A stretch of DNA of 64,000 nt, taken from contig CAVFXS010000006.1 of the NCBI GenBank assembly GCA_963626805.1, positions 1 to 64,000 of the forward strand. Direction: 5' to 3'. The position numbers and the translations under genes were made by a program. Under the pieces are notes generated by a model. That model ran no database searches and was not told the DNA's origin. It saw only the letters and a list, made by a program, of their open reading frames with translations. The number at the start of each line of letters is the position of its first letter. Within the stretch, counting starts at the first letter, position 1. This document shows positions 1 to 9,469 of the stretch, one piece after another. The DNA is from CAG-632 sp963626805. Its GTDB lineage: Bacteria > Bacillota > Clostridia > Lachnospirales > Lachnospiraceae.

Positions 1-18
1 AACCTGAAATGAGAAAAA

Positions 19-38
19 TCCGAGGCGAAAGCCTCGGA
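19..38 (-). terminator. GAAA-loop hairpin terminator
   Basis: An 8-bp perfect GC-rich stem (TCCGAGGC / GCCTCGGA) closes a 4-nt loop and is followed on the minus strand by TTTTT, which fits a rho-independent terminator. It lies beyond the larger hairpin at 55-108, so it could be a second stop for the leftward polysaccharide transcript. On the plus strand the following sequence has only a short T run, so it could also serve a gene entering from the left edge less efficiently. Confidence 0.6.
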
Positions 39-54
39 CTTTGTCTACAGTCTG

Positions 55-108
55 AATCAACGTAAAAAGTCATCTGTTTTTATTCACAGATGACTTTTTA
101 CGTTGATT
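55..108. terminator. Long perfect hairpin, bidirectional terminator
   Basis: Two perfectly complementary 23-base arms (55-77 and 86-108) flank an 8-base loop. A core stem of AGTCATCTGT/ACAGATGACT is flanked by A5 and T5 tracts that lie inside the longer arms, so both strands read as stem plus U-run. It lies 68 bp downstream of the ugd stop codon and most likely ends the long leftward polysaccharide operon. Confidence 0.75.
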
Positions 109-175
109 TCCTACCTATTATCTTTTACTTTTTATCCTTTGTTCTCTTCTTTTTCTCTCGCTTCCCTAATTCAAC

Positions 176-1480
176 TCACACTTCCTGAATGCACTGACGT
201 CCGATGGAGTCATAGGTCATACCGGTTCCCCGGAAGTCCTCAATGCTATAACAGTTTCTACCATCCAGAATAATCGGTTTCTTCATCAGCTTCTTATACA
301 GATTTACATCAAACTGTGTAACATCCTCCCACTCGGTAAATATGAAGCAAATATCTGCATCTGTAATGGTCTCCTCAATGGTATCGCAATATTCAATCTC
401 ATCCGGATAATGCTTCTTAAAGTTCTTAACGCCTACCGGATCCCATGCCTTTACCTTAGCACCGTCATCTAACAGCAACGGAATATTAACCAATGATGGT
501 GCCTCACGCAGATCATCGGTTCCCGGCTTAAATGTCAGTCCAAGAACTGCGACTGTCAGACCTTCAAACTCATCATAATACTTTCTTGCCTTCTTGATCA
601 GCTTTAATTTCTGACCTTCATTTACCTCAATCGCTGCCTTGATTGTCTTCATCTCATTATCATTAAAGCTTGCCAGCCAGCTTAATGCCTTGGTATCCTT
701 CGGGAAGCAGGAACCGCCATAGCCGATTCCGGAATTTAAAAAACGATTACCGATTCTCGGATCATATCCCATTCCCTTTGCAACATCTTCCACATTGGCT
801 CCGACAATTTCACATAAGTTTGCAATCTCATTGATATAAGAGATCTTTAATGCCAGAAAATCATTGGAGGCGTATTTGATCATCTCTGCACTCCGACGGT
901 TGGTAACCAGAACCGGTGCATCAAAATTCGCATATACTTCCTTTAATACCGTACCTGCCTGTTCTGTCTCTACACCAAGTACGATTCTTGCAGCATGAAG
1001 GGTATCACGGACTGCTGTTCCCTGTGCCAGGAATTCCGGATTGGACGCAACCGAGATCTGAACATCATGTGTCAGATTGGCATTCAGATATGCCTCTACT
1101 TTATCATTGGTTCCAATCGGAACGGTTGACTTCACAACTACCACACAGTCATGCTCTACCGTTTCCGCAATCTGCTTTGCAACCTTATATACATATGTTA
1201 AGTTTGCTGAACCATCCTTCTTCTCCGGAGTACCTACGCCGATGAAGATGACATTAGCATCCTTATAAGCAGAAGCATAATCGGTGGTAAAGGTCAGATT
1301 ATCCATGCTCTCATGCATCAACTCCTCCAAGCCTTCCTCATAGATTGGAGAAATGCCCTTCTGCATCGTCTGGATCTTCGCCTCATCCACGTCTACACAG
1401 GTCACCTGATGACCCTTGCTCGCCAGACACACACCTGTTACTAGCCCTACATATCCTGTACCTGCTACTGCTATTTTCAT
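176..1480 (-). CDS. ugd: UDP-glucose 6-dehydrogenase
   Basis: The 434-residue protein has the UDP-glucose/GDP-mannose dehydrogenase layout: an N-terminal Rossmann motif (AGTGYVGLVTG), a central domain, and the catalytic cysteine in GYGGSCFPKDTKAL. It should oxidise UDP-glucose twice with NAD+ to give UDP-glucuronate in the cytosol. The start has AGAGAGG upstream at good spacing. It is the last gene of the leftward polysaccharide operon, 30 bp after a GT2 gene, which implies uronic acid in the surface polymer. Length and motifs are typical of the family. Related UDP-ManNAc dehydrogenases share the fold, but overall similarity favours Ugd. Confidence 0.93.
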   Translation of the reverse strand: MKIAVAGTGYVGLVTGVCLASKGHQVTCVDVDEAKIQTMQKGISPIYEEGLEELMHESMDNLTFTTDYASAYKDANVIFIGVGTPEKKDGSANLTYVYKVAKQIAETVEHDCVVVVKSTVPIGTNDKVEAYLNANLTHDVQISVASNPEFLAQGTAVRDTLHAARIVLGVETEQAGTVLKEVYANFDAPVLVTNRRSAEMIKYASNDFLALKISYINEIANLCEIVGANVEDVAKGMGYDPRIGNRFLNSGIGYGGSCFPKDTKALSWLASFNDNEMKTIKAAIEVNEGQKLKLIKKARKYYDEFEGLTVAVLGLTFKPGTDDLREAPSLVNIPLLLDDGAKVKAWDPVGVKNFKKHYPDEIEYCDTIEETITDADICFIFTEWEDVTQFDVNLYKKLMKKPIILDGRNCYSIEDFRGTGMTYDSIGRQCIQEV

Positions 1481-1510
1481 ATTACATACCTCTCTTCTGT
1501 TTATTCTATC

Positions 1511-2212
1511 TCATCCCCGGATCCGCATTCCCAGCAGACGGAATAATGTCTTGATATAGCTGATTATAAATGGTATCAGCTGTCGCTTGGACTCTCCATA
1601 CATCCGTTTGTTAAAGGAGATCGGAGTCTCCCCTATCCGAAAGTTTTTCTTTCCTACCAACAGCTTAATTTTAAGCAGAATTTCTTCCAGAACATCATAA
1701 TTTACACAGGTCAGGTTTATCTGCTTCAACTGATCCGTCTGATACATTCTGAAATTCGTGGATATATCCTTTGCTGAAATCCCAAGGCATATCCGGTACG
1801 CTGTATTCAGCATCCAGGACATGACCTGTGAGCTCTTTGCATCTGCAGTCTGACCACCCTTTACATAACGGGAACCGATAACTACATCATATCCTTCTAC
1901 AAACTTTCTATAGATTGCTGGTATTGCCTCCGGATTATGTGAACCATCACTATCCAGTGCCAGCATTTTATCCATGGTTGCCACCTGAATTCCCTTCCGG
2001 TATGCTCCTCCGAATCCAGGCTCCTCCTGATTGTAATATTTCGCTCCGACTTCCTCACACAGCTCTTTTGTGTGATCCAGCGGCTCCTTGGTATCTATTA
2101 CGATCATCTCATATTCTTCACCGATCTCTTCCATTGCTTTCTTCAGCTTCGGAAACAGTATGCGTAAATTTTCTTCTTCTTTATAAGCTAATAGCATAAC
2201 ACTAATGCCCAT
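1511..2212 (-). CDS. GT2 glycosyltransferase, DPM1-like
   Basis: The 233-residue protein begins with the GT-A nucleotide-binding strand (SVMLLAYKEEENL) and carries the metal-binding motif ALDSDGSHNPE near residue 85. It matches the short polyprenol-phosphate hexose synthase group (DPM1-like), though the usual early VIPTYNE is replaced by LLAYKEE. No membrane segments are evident apart from a weakly hydrophobic C-terminus. It probably transfers a hexose from a nucleotide sugar to undecaprenyl phosphate or to a lipid-linked glycan. It lies 16 bp after a GT-C-like membrane protein, a common donor-acceptor pairing. GAGGA precedes the ATG. The sugar specificity cannot be read from the sequence. 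Confidence 0.82.
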   Translation of the reverse strand: MGISVMLLAYKEEENLRILFPKLKKAMEEIGEEYEMIVIDTKEPLDHTKELCEEVGAKYYNQEEPGFGGAYRKGIQVATMDKMLALDSDGSHNPEAIPAIYRKFVEGYDVVIGSRYVKGGQTADAKSSQVMSWMLNTAYRICLGISAKDISTNFRMYQTDQLKQINLTCVNYDVLEEILLKIKLLVGKKNFRIGETPISFNKRMYGESKRQLIPFIISYIKTLFRLLGMRIRG

Positions 2213-2228
2213 AGTGTAATCCTCACTT

Positions 2229-3470
2229 TCATTTACCTTCTCTCTTACTTAGGCTGTCAAAGTCAAACAGATTATAAAAGATAATCAGACCTGCCAACAG
2301 CAGTCCATCCAAAACTACCTGTATGCCAACCGCATGTTCATGCAGCATATAATAATATGCCTTTGGTGCCATAATCATTCCCAATAACAGCAGATATATA
2401 TAATCCTTCCATGTGCGCTTCTCTTTCTTCATTAGAAATACCAGAATTACCGGTGTCAGGAATAGCAGATTATACATGTAGGAATTCGGTATTAAAAATA
2501 CCATTAAGGTGGTAAATACCATCAGACGCTTCCATGCGGATTTCTCACGCCATATCCGGGCCATACTCCAAAATGTCATAACAGCTCCGATTACCACATA
2601 AATCTTCATGACCGGGAACCAGGATGGTACTATCAGATCATGCCATACTACAAATGGAAATCGAAGGAATGAGCTTAAGCCTACTCCAAAATATACATTC
2701 TGCACTTCTGTGCTATAGCCTTCTCCAAATGCAAACAGCGCATATAAGATCTCTTTTATATTCTGTACATATCCACCACGAAACAGCATCATTGGAACAA
2801 AGAATGCTACCGCTGCTGTTCCCAGGGTGATAAATACCTTTTTCCATTTCTTCTCTGCTGCAAAAACCACTATCATATAAATCGGGTACAACTTAACTGC
2901 CGCAGACAGTCCTAAAAATACTGCAGATAAGTTTTCATTGTCCTCATAATAATACACGAACAACGCATAAAAAATCAATGCCACTACCAGATAATTTCCG
3001 CGATCCAGCATAAAAATATATGGTGCTGTAAATGTAATCAAAAGTGCCGCTATACCTGCCAGCCATGTCGGGCACTGCTTCCTGGAGTATTTCCGAATGA
3101 TCTTATAAAAACAAACCACCAATAACAGAGTCCCGATTCCAAAGCATATAATATAAGACAGCTTTCCCATCGGCATTGCCGCAATCTCCTTAACCGTATA
3201 TACTACATAATTTCCAAACAATGAGAATATATAGGCAATCGCAAGAATTAGTGGCGGATAAGTCGAATAATATTCCACATACGGTAAACGCTCACTTACC
3301 ATCTGATTCACATTGAAAAAGTCCATAAACTGATCTTCTCGCAGGAACAGGAAGGATCCATCCGGATATACATATCCCTTCGCACGGATTGTTATTGAAA
3401 ACAATCCAAATATAACATAACCGACAATAATCAAAAGAAGGAATAATACAAGTTTTTTATTTTGTTTCAT
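2229..3470 (-). CDS. GT-C-like multi-pass membrane glycosyltransferase (GT87/DUF2029-like)
   Basis: The 413-residue protein is almost entirely hydrophobic, with about ten predicted membrane helices and an acidic residue pair in the first extracytoplasmic loop (REDQFMDFFN), as in polyprenyl-phosphate-sugar-dependent GT-C enzymes. The loop and the helix spacing resemble GT87/DUF2029 mannosyltransferases. It would use a lipid-linked sugar made by the adjacent GT2 enzymes to glycosylate a polymer outside the membrane. Its start overlaps the upstream GT2 stop by 14 bp, and CAGGAGAAC precedes the ATG. Assignment to the superfamily is fairly safe; acceptor and sugar are unknown. Confidence 0.7.
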   Translation of the reverse strand: MKQNKKLVLFLLLIIVGYVIFGLFSITIRAKGYVYPDGSFLFLREDQFMDFFNVNQMVSERLPYVEYYSTYPPLILAIAYIFSLFGNYVVYTVKEIAAMPMGKLSYIICFGIGTLLLVVCFYKIIRKYSRKQCPTWLAGIAALLITFTAPYIFMLDRGNYLVVALIFYALFVYYYEDNENLSAVFLGLSAAVKLYPIYMIVVFAAEKKWKKVFITLGTAAVAFFVPMMLFRGGYVQNIKEILYALFAFGEGYSTEVQNVYFGVGLSSFLRFPFVVWHDLIVPSWFPVMKIYVVIGAVMTFWSMARIWREKSAWKRLMVFTTLMVFLIPNSYMYNLLFLTPVILVFLMKKEKRTWKDYIYLLLLGMIMAPKAYYYMLHEHAVGIQVVLDGLLLAGLIIFYNLFDFDSLSKREGK

Positions 3471-4428
3471 TCTGTTCTCCTGTTTCTTTTGTTGTAAAAT
3501 TCAAACGCTCCTCCTCAACTACCAACGGTCGGTTCATAATACGACTGTTGATGTTCAGGATATATTCTCCGATCAGTCCGATAAAGAACAGCTGCACTGC
3601 TCCCAAAAAGCACATTCCGATTAGGATTGGTGCCATACCTGCCTGGAACTGATCCCACATAACCAGCTTCATGATCAGATATACCAGTGCCACAATGATA
3701 CTGATAAATCCGACTCCACATCCCATAAAAGTAGCCAGACGAAGTCCGATCTTTGTATAGGATGTAATACTTAGCATCGCTGCATCATACAGCGTATAGA
3801 AATTATTATGGGTCTTACCGGCCCTGCGCTGTGGCTGCTCATATGGAATCTCCTTCCGCTTGAAGCCAAGCTCTGCCACGATTCCACGCATAAACGGTTT
3901 CGGATCCTTCAGATTCCGGAGCACCTCTACAAAGGACCGGTCATACAGACCGGAGCCGGTAAAATGCTCGATCTGCTCCACATCCGAAAACTTCTTGATC
4001 ATCTTATAATAAACACTGCGCAGGAAATACATGATCTTGCTTTCCTTACTGCTCGTCTTGATACCGATTACAATCTTATATCCGTTCTCCCATTCCTTAA
4101 TATACTGCGGAATCAGCTCGATCGGATCCTGGAAATCACATACCATGGAAATCGTACAGTCACCGGTCGTCTGCAGAATACCATAATACGGAGAATTAAA
4201 CTGTCCGAAATTCTTTGCATTAAAGATTGCTTTGATATTCGGGTTCTTGCTGCAGATCTCCCGCAGTAATTCTCTGGTCTTATCATGTGAATCATTATCA
4301 ATAAACACCAGCTCATAATTATAATTCATCAGCTGTGTTTCAAAAAGATTTACAATTGCCTCACTCATTGGAACAACATTTTCTTCTTCATTATAACATG
4401 GAATTAAAATACTGATCGTTTTTTTCAT
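3457..4428 (-). CDS. GT2 glycosyltransferase with C-terminal membrane helices (GtrB/ArnC-like)
   Basis: The 323-residue protein has an N-terminal GT-A domain (ILIPCYNEEENV, then CDFQDPIELI as the DXD-type region). It ends in two membrane helices at about 230-255 and 268-292, the layout of GtrB, ArnC and YfdH polyprenyl-phosphate glycosyltransferases. It likely makes undecaprenyl-phosphate sugar at the cytoplasmic face; the GtrA protein in the same operon would then flip it. The ATG overlaps the preceding epimerase stop as ATGA, so the two are translationally coupled. The donor sugar could be the CDP-sugar made upstream, but that is inference. Confidence 0.82.
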   Translation of the reverse strand: MKKTISILIPCYNEEENVVPMSEAIVNLFETQLMNYNYELVFIDNDSHDKTRELLREICSKNPNIKAIFNAKNFGQFNSPYYGILQTTGDCTISMVCDFQDPIELIPQYIKEWENGYKIVIGIKTSSKESKIMYFLRSVYYKMIKKFSDVEQIEHFTGSGLYDRSFVEVLRNLKDPKPFMRGIVAELGFKRKEIPYEQPQRRAGKTHNNFYTLYDAAMLSITSYTKIGLRLATFMGCGVGFISIIVALVYLIMKLVMWDQFQAGMAPILIGMCFLGAVQLFFIGLIGEYILNINSRIMNRPLVVEEERLNFTTKETGEQNETK

Positions 4429-5348
4429 TTCTTCATTTCCTCTTTATACCAGTCTACGGTTCTCTGTATTCCTTCTTCAAACGATACCTGCGGTTCAAAG
4501 CCTGTATCCTTTTTCAGATTCTCAATGTCCGCACACAGATACATGACCTGCTTATCATAATACTGTAGCTCACCCATACCCACTTCAACCGACGGATCAA
4601 TGGTATCCCGAATGATCCGGATATAGTCTGACAGTGGTCTAACCTGCCCGCTTCCGATACAGTATACGGAACCGTCAACGCCACGCTCCGCTGCCAGGTA
4701 AAAGGCTCTGGCTGCATCTCCGCAATAGAGATAATCCCACATCTGTTCACCCTTGGTATATTGCGGCCGCTCCCGTTTTAACATCTTGATAATGCCTGAC
4801 ATTACCATGGTATGCAGACCGTCATGCGGTCCATAGGTGCTTAAAATACGCACCCAGATATGCTTCATTCCCAGCTGCTGACAGAGAATCCGACTCATCT
4901 GTCCCGCACAAAGCTTGCCGATGCCATAGCCAGTTTCCGGATGAACCGGAGTGTCCGGTCCTAATTTCACGCCGTCCACTCTGCCATACTCTGCCTGTGA
5001 ACCGGCTCCTAGAAAGGTCTGGCATCCGGCAGATTTCGCCAGATGTACTGCATCCAGCACCGCCCGGACATTCTTATTCTGCAGATACATATCGTTTCTG
5101 GCTTCTCCATAGGTTCCATCCCAGGCAAAATGGAAGAATGTGTCATAGCCTTCCAGACTGCCCTCCAGACTTCTTAAATCCGCCAGGTCACATTCTATCA
5201 CATGAATCCATGGACTTTTCGGGATACCATCCCTGCGCTTTGAGCCAGGTCTGATAATCACCAGTACCTCTATCTCTTTCTGAATCAGGAATTCCATAAG
5301 GGCAATTCCCAGCATACCGGTTCCCCCGGTCAGGATCACTCGTTTCAT
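4425..5348 (-). CDS. NAD(P)-dependent epimerase/reductase of the SDR family (YerF-like candidate)
   Basis: The 307-residue protein is an extended SDR: TGGTGMLG near residue 8 binds the dinucleotide, and YGIGK supplies the catalytic Tyr-Lys pair after SQAEYGR. Family members epimerise, reduce or dehydrate nucleotide sugars. It directly follows the ThDP enzyme and precedes the sugar transferases. It is therefore the best candidate to reduce the keto group left by ThDP-mediated branching, the step done by YerF in yersiniose synthesis. That role is inferred from position. A simple 4-reductase making abequose- or paratose-type sugars is an alternative. AGGAGATAGT precedes the ATG. Confidence 0.75.
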   Translation of the reverse strand: MKRVILTGGTGMLGIALMEFLIQKEIEVLVIIRPGSKRRDGIPKSPWIHVIECDLADLRSLEGSLEGYDTFFHFAWDGTYGEARNDMYLQNKNVRAVLDAVHLAKSAGCQTFLGAGSQAEYGRVDGVKLGPDTPVHPETGYGIGKLCAGQMSRILCQQLGMKHIWVRILSTYGPHDGLHTMVMSGIIKMLKRERPQYTKGEQMWDYLYCGDAARAFYLAAERGVDGSVYCIGSGQVRPLSDYIRIIRDTIDPSVEVGMGELQYYDKQVMYLCADIENLKKDTGFEPQVSFEEGIQRTVDWYKEEMKK

Positions 5349-5371
5349 ACTATCTCCTTACAGTCTTATCC

Positions 5372-7171
5372 TTACGATAACTGATTTGATTCATATTCCT
5401 CTCTGGAAAGGAATGGGAACATATCGTCAATGGATGGCGATACGATCTTTCCATCCGGCAGTACCTTTGAGGAAAGCTTTGGTGCAAAGTTCTGCTTCTC
5501 ATCCACAATTGCCTCGCACATAACCGGACCGTCTGTATTTAAAAATTCCTCTAGCTTCTCGTCTACATCCTTCAGACTGTCAATCCGTACATACGGGATT
5601 CCGTATGCATATGCCAGCTTTGAGAAATCCGGGAAGCTGAGTCCGTTTCCGTCACAGACACCAACCAGCGGTTCACCCTTAAACAGATTGGTCTGTGTCT
5701 GACGGATGGAATGATATCCATTATTGTTAATAATGATCAGCTTCATATTCAGCTTGTTATATACAACTGTCTGAAGCTCCTGTAAATTCATCTGGAAGCT
5801 TCCATCACCATCGATACAGATGACCCGATCGCCCTTCTTGGCCACGCATACACCGACAGCTGCCGGAAATCCGTATCCCATTGCTGCACAACCGGAATTG
5901 GTGAACAGTCGCTGATTCTTCTTAATCTCCATTGCCTGGAAGGTAATAACACAGGCACTTCCGTTTCCACAGATCACCTCATCGCCCTCCTGCAGATGCT
6001 TGGACAGCTTTGTGATAAATACATACGGATTGATCGGAGTCTCTTTCTCGTAATAAGAAGGCAATGTTGCCGGATATTTCTGATTTACAGCTCTTGCCCA
6101 ACCTAACCATTCCTTCTGCTCCTCTGTCGGGCCTGCATACTCTGCCTTTAATAAAGACTGCATAACATCCTTTACATTGGCATGAACCGGAAAATCCACA
6201 TGAACGGTCGGCTTGCGTAATTCGGCCTCATCAATGTCGACAACGATCTTATATGCCTTCTTTGCAAAGTCATGATAATTATAACTGATCTGACGGATAT
6301 TCAGACGGCAGCCGAGAACCAGAAGCAGATCACTGTTCTGTACTACAAAGTTACCGCCACGGGTGCCGACTGTACCCGGACGTCCGCAGTAAAGCGGATG
6401 CTCATCCCACAATACATCATGTGCGTTCCATGCAGTCACTACTGGAATTCCCAGCTTATCTACCAGCTTTACAAACTCCTCATAGCCCTCTGACAGACGG
6501 ATACCGGTTCCCGCAAATACGACCGGTCTCTTTGCTGCCTTTATTTTCTCAATGATCTCCGGTGTCAGCTTTTCATCATAAACCGGATTCTCCTTTAAAT
6601 CTAATTCTGCACTGTCAAAGCCCTTCAGCTCATCCGACTCGACCACTGCCGCCTGGACATCCAACGGAATATCCAGCCATACAGGTCCCTTTCTGCCATT
6701 CATGCATAAGAACCATGCCTTTTCCAGGTGATACCGGATCTCTGTCGGTTCTGTTACCATATGTGCATATTTCGTCATGGTATTTACAGTATCTATGATC
6801 TGGAATTCCTGATCGCCTAACTGACGAAGCGGTACATCGGTCGACCATGTCGTTGTCTCCCGCTTTACCTGTCCGGAAATCACGAACATCGGGATTGAAT
6901 CCTGCCATCCGCCAAGTACACCGGTAATCGCATTTGTTCCACCCGGTCCGCTGGTAACACAGATTGCAGCAACCTTGCCGCTTTCTCTGGCATATCCTTC
7001 TGCTGCGATCGCACATGCCTGCTCATGATGATTATACGTACTGTGAAGGCCTTCCTTATGTCCCAGTGCATCATTTAAATGCATGGCACCGCCTCCGGTT
7101 ACCGTAAATACATCCGTTACACCCTGTTTTACCAAAAAATCCGCAATATATTGCGCTACTTTCATTTTCAT
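5372..7171 (-). CDS. ThDP-dependent acetolactate-synthase-like enzyme (YerE-like candidate)
   Basis: From the ATG at 7171 the protein has 599 residues and the three-domain layout of acetohydroxyacid synthase. The cofactor-activating glutamate lies in YNHHEQACA near residue 50, and the Mg/ThDP motif is GDGSFQMNL followed by INNNG. AHAS for valine synthesis is normally beside ilvC/ilvN; this gene instead lies in a CDP-sugar operon with rfbFGH. The family precedent is YerE, which decarboxylates pyruvate and adds the acetyl unit to CDP-4-keto-3,6-dideoxyglucose. GAGGAG sits nine bases before this ATG; a TTG seven codons upstream is in frame but less likely. The true 2-oxoacid donor is not visible. 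Confidence 0.8.
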   Translation of the reverse strand: MKMKVAQYIADFLVKQGVTDVFTVTGGGAMHLNDALGHKEGLHSTYNHHEQACAIAAEGYARESGKVAAICVTSGPGGTNAITGVLGGWQDSIPMFVISGQVKRETTTWSTDVPLRQLGDQEFQIIDTVNTMTKYAHMVTEPTEIRYHLEKAWFLCMNGRKGPVWLDIPLDVQAAVVESDELKGFDSAELDLKENPVYDEKLTPEIIEKIKAAKRPVVFAGTGIRLSEGYEEFVKLVDKLGIPVVTAWNAHDVLWDEHPLYCGRPGTVGTRGGNFVVQNSDLLLVLGCRLNIRQISYNYHDFAKKAYKIVVDIDEAELRKPTVHVDFPVHANVKDVMQSLLKAEYAGPTEEQKEWLGWARAVNQKYPATLPSYYEKETPINPYVFITKLSKHLQEGDEVICGNGSACVITFQAMEIKKNQRLFTNSGCAAMGYGFPAAVGVCVAKKGDRVICIDGDGSFQMNLQELQTVVYNKLNMKLIIINNNGYHSIRQTQTNLFKGEPLVGVCDGNGLSFPDFSKLAYAYGIPYVRIDSLKDVDEKLEEFLNTDGPVMCEAIVDEKQNFAPKLSSKVLPDGKIVSPSIDDMFPFLSREEYESNQLS

Positions 7172-7207
7172 TCCGTCCATCTCCTCATACAATATGTATT
7201 TTCATTT

Positions 7208-7861
7208 TTATTCAAAATATTTCAAAAGCTCCAGTGGGGTATCTGCACTTCCTACATTTGTACATTTCTCTACATCTTCTTTTGAATGAAAATCAAATCC
7301 GTAAGTCACGCCTAAAAAGTCAACGCCAAGCAGCTCGGCACCATTGGCATCATGCCAGCTGTCTCCGATCATAACCGCATTCTTATAATCCTCTGAGCCA
7401 AGATCCACCATACATTTCCGTATAATATCGACCTTTTTTAATTTTCCTTCAAAATCAGACCCATATAAGATCTTGGAATACCGGTCAAAGCCGAAATGCT
7501 TCAGAATATCCTCTGCATAATCCTGTCGCTTATAGGTCGCTACTGCAATCTTGATATTCCGCTTTACCAGCTCATCCATTAATTCATAGATTCCATCATA
7601 TGGCTTTGCCTTAATCAGGTTCGGACCCTTATAGCTGGTCCGGAATTCTGCCGCCAGCTCATCCGCCTTTGCCTTCTCAAGCTGAAAGGTTTTTGCCAGT
7701 GAATCCTGAATCGGTGGCCCGATAAAGGTTTCCAGTACCTCCGGTGTCGGCATCGGAAGCTCATGATTCACAATCACTTCTTTGACTGCCGAAAGCACAC
7801 CCTCTCTGGTATCCAGAAGTGTTCCGTCTACATCAAAAACTGCAATCTCGTATTTACTCAT
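7208..7861 (-). CDS. HAD-superfamily phosphatase (phosphoglycolate-phosphatase-like)
   Basis: The 217-residue protein starts with the nucleophile motif FDVDGTLLDT, has a helical cap typical of Gph/PGMB-type HADs, and keeps MIGDSWHDANGA as the metal-binding motif IV. It should dephosphorylate a small phosphorylated metabolite. It lies 3 bp after the aldolase fusion and 36 bp before the ThDP enzyme. A shared pathway is plausible, for example removal of phosphate from an aldol product or sugar intermediate. GGAGTAGGAT precedes the ATG. General housekeeping phosphatase activity cannot be excluded. Confidence 0.8.
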   Translation of the reverse strand: MSKYEIAVFDVDGTLLDTREGVLSAVKEVIVNHELPMPTPEVLETFIGPPIQDSLAKTFQLEKAKADELAAEFRTSYKGPNLIKAKPYDGIYELMDELVKRNIKIAVATYKRQDYAEDILKHFGFDRYSKILYGSDFEGKLKKVDIIRKCMVDLGSEDYKNAVMIGDSWHDANGAELLGVDFLGVTYGFDFHSKEDVEKCTNVGSADTPLELLKYFE

Positions 7862-7864
7862 ATC

Positions 7865-9469
7865 CTACTCCTCTGTATACAGGGAATCTGTGATAAATTC
7901 CATTTCAATATCCTGCTTTAAGCTCTTCAGCATTTCGATCACATACTGATTGGTCTTGCCTGCCTGCTCTTTATTAAAGTTATACTCCATGTAAGCATTG
8001 ATATAATTCTGCTTCTTGTCTCCGGCATATCCGTCAAATCCGCCCAGTGCGACCTTCTTCACGCCGATCTTTTTCATAACCTTCAACAGCATGACAAAGG
8101 AGTTATCCATACATACTCCGTCCGCATCCGGATCCAGTAATGAGCTGTACTGCATGGTATAATCAAACTTACCTTCTGTCTTGGTAACATTGGAGGTAGC
8201 GATCACCTTCATGTCCGGATTCAGGGACAGTGCGGTTGCCAGCTGTACATAGCGCTTGGAATTACTCAAGAATACATAATCGCTCTTTAATTCACTGGAA
8301 ATAAAGTTAACAGACACTACGATCGGATGCTTTTCTTCAATATATGCCTGAAGCTTATTAAGCTGCTTCTGCACACTTAAGCCGGGACCCAAAAGTAATA
8401 CATCTCTGCCCTTAAACTGCTCTGTCAGCTCTGCAATATCCTTTTCGTCATTGACCTCAATATTCTGATAATCCAGATATAACTGCTCGATCAGCTTCTG
8501 ATCATACATCAGCTGCTTCTCGCCCTCTAATTTACTTAATATCTCGTTAATCGATTTTACGGAAAGTGTCCGCTTATTCATCAGGTAAGACACATAATTC
8601 GGATGGCAGTCGTTGGAAGCTGCAATAAAGAAGAACATATTATAGCCCCAAGGAGTCATCTTATAGATTGGCATAACGTTGGCATCCACTGCTTCCAGAA
8701 TCTGACTGATGTCATAATTCTTTCCGTAATGCTCATTCAGATGCATAGCCAGCAACTCCAGAGGTGCATTTCCCGCACTCTTACCCATACCATAGATGGT
8801 GCCGTCTACCAATACCATACGATCTGTCTTATGTGACAGCATCTCGATACAGTTCGCATATGCCATCTGGAAGTTATTATGGGAATGATAACCAAGTCCG
8901 ATCGTTGGCTTCAGATACTGATTTAACAGCTTGTAATAATGCATCAGATTCTCCTGGTGCATCAGGCCATAGGTATCTACCATAGATACCGCATACGGCT
9001 CCAGATCATTTGCGAGCCCGATCAGATCCATTAACTCATCATCCTCATAGCTGGTAATCGAAACCAGCTGTACGAATACCTTATATCCCAATTCCTTTAA
9101 CTGACGGCAGAAATCAATTGCCTGCCAGCGGATATGCTTCTTGAAAATAACACGGATACCATCCAGATAAGACTCCTCACACGGCTGAATATGGTCAATG
9201 CTGCAGGTACCATAATCAATCATTCCGACTACCATTGCCTGCTTACGGTCTAATTTGCCGTAAATCTTCTCCACATCTGCAGAATATGGCATGATGCTCC
9301 GGTTCATATCAAACGGCCTGCGGTCATCTAAAAATCCGACTTCAATAATGTTGACACCGGCACCTACCACACGTTCAAAAATGCTTACCAGGTTATTATG
9401 TCCAAATTCCCAGTCATTTACATATCCTCCGTCACGGAGTGTACAGTCCAATAACTTAATCTCACCCAT
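7865..9469 (-). CDS. DRE-TIM aldolase fused to a C-terminal MAF/DUF115-like domain
   Basis: Residues 1 to about 290 form an HMGL/4-hydroxy-2-oxovalerate aldolase-type barrel: LLDCTLRDGGY gives the catalytic Arg-Asp pair and GYHSHNN the metal-binding histidines. Residues about 335-534 begin with VLLLGPGLSVQKQ and contain alternating strands and helices reminiscent of the MAF/DUF115 Rossmann-like domain; this second call is tentative. Such aldolases join or split pyruvate and an aldehyde. Its place beside a ThDP enzyme and HAD in a sugar operon suggests it supplies or consumes a 2-oxoacid for the branch. Its ATG overlaps the gtrA stop as TAATG. The substrate is unknown. Confidence 0.72.
   Translation of the reverse strand: MGEIKLLDCTLRDGGYVNDWEFGHNNLVSIFERVVGAGVNIIEVGFLDDRRPFDMNRSIMPYSADVEKIYGKLDRKQAMVVGMIDYGTCSIDHIQPCEESYLDGIRVIFKKHIRWQAIDFCRQLKELGYKVFVQLVSITSYEDDELMDLIGLANDLEPYAVSMVDTYGLMHQENLMHYYKLLNQYLKPTIGLGYHSHNNFQMAYANCIEMLSHKTDRMVLVDGTIYGMGKSAGNAPLELLAMHLNEHYGKNYDISQILEAVDANVMPIYKMTPWGYNMFFFIAASNDCHPNYVSYLMNKRTLSVKSINEILSKLEGEKQLMYDQKLIEQLYLDYQNIEVNDEKDIAELTEQFKGRDVLLLGPGLSVQKQLNKLQAYIEEKHPIVVSVNFISSELKSDYVFLSNSKRYVQLATALSLNPDMKVIATSNVTKTEGKFDYTMQYSSLLDPDADGVCMDNSFVMLLKVMKKIGVKKVALGGFDGYAGDKKQNYINAYMEYNFNKEQAGKTNQYVIEMLKSLKQDIEMEFITDSLYTEE

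Noticed and set aside
6630..7016. 128-codon minus-strand frame inside the ThDP gene
   Set aside because: It is a shifted frame of a well-supported enzyme with no family-like motifs.
5372..7171. ThDP enzyme as housekeeping AHAS (ilvB)
   Set aside because: No ilvN, ilvC or leu genes adjoin it and it is embedded in a CDP-sugar operon, though substrate cannot be proved from sequence.
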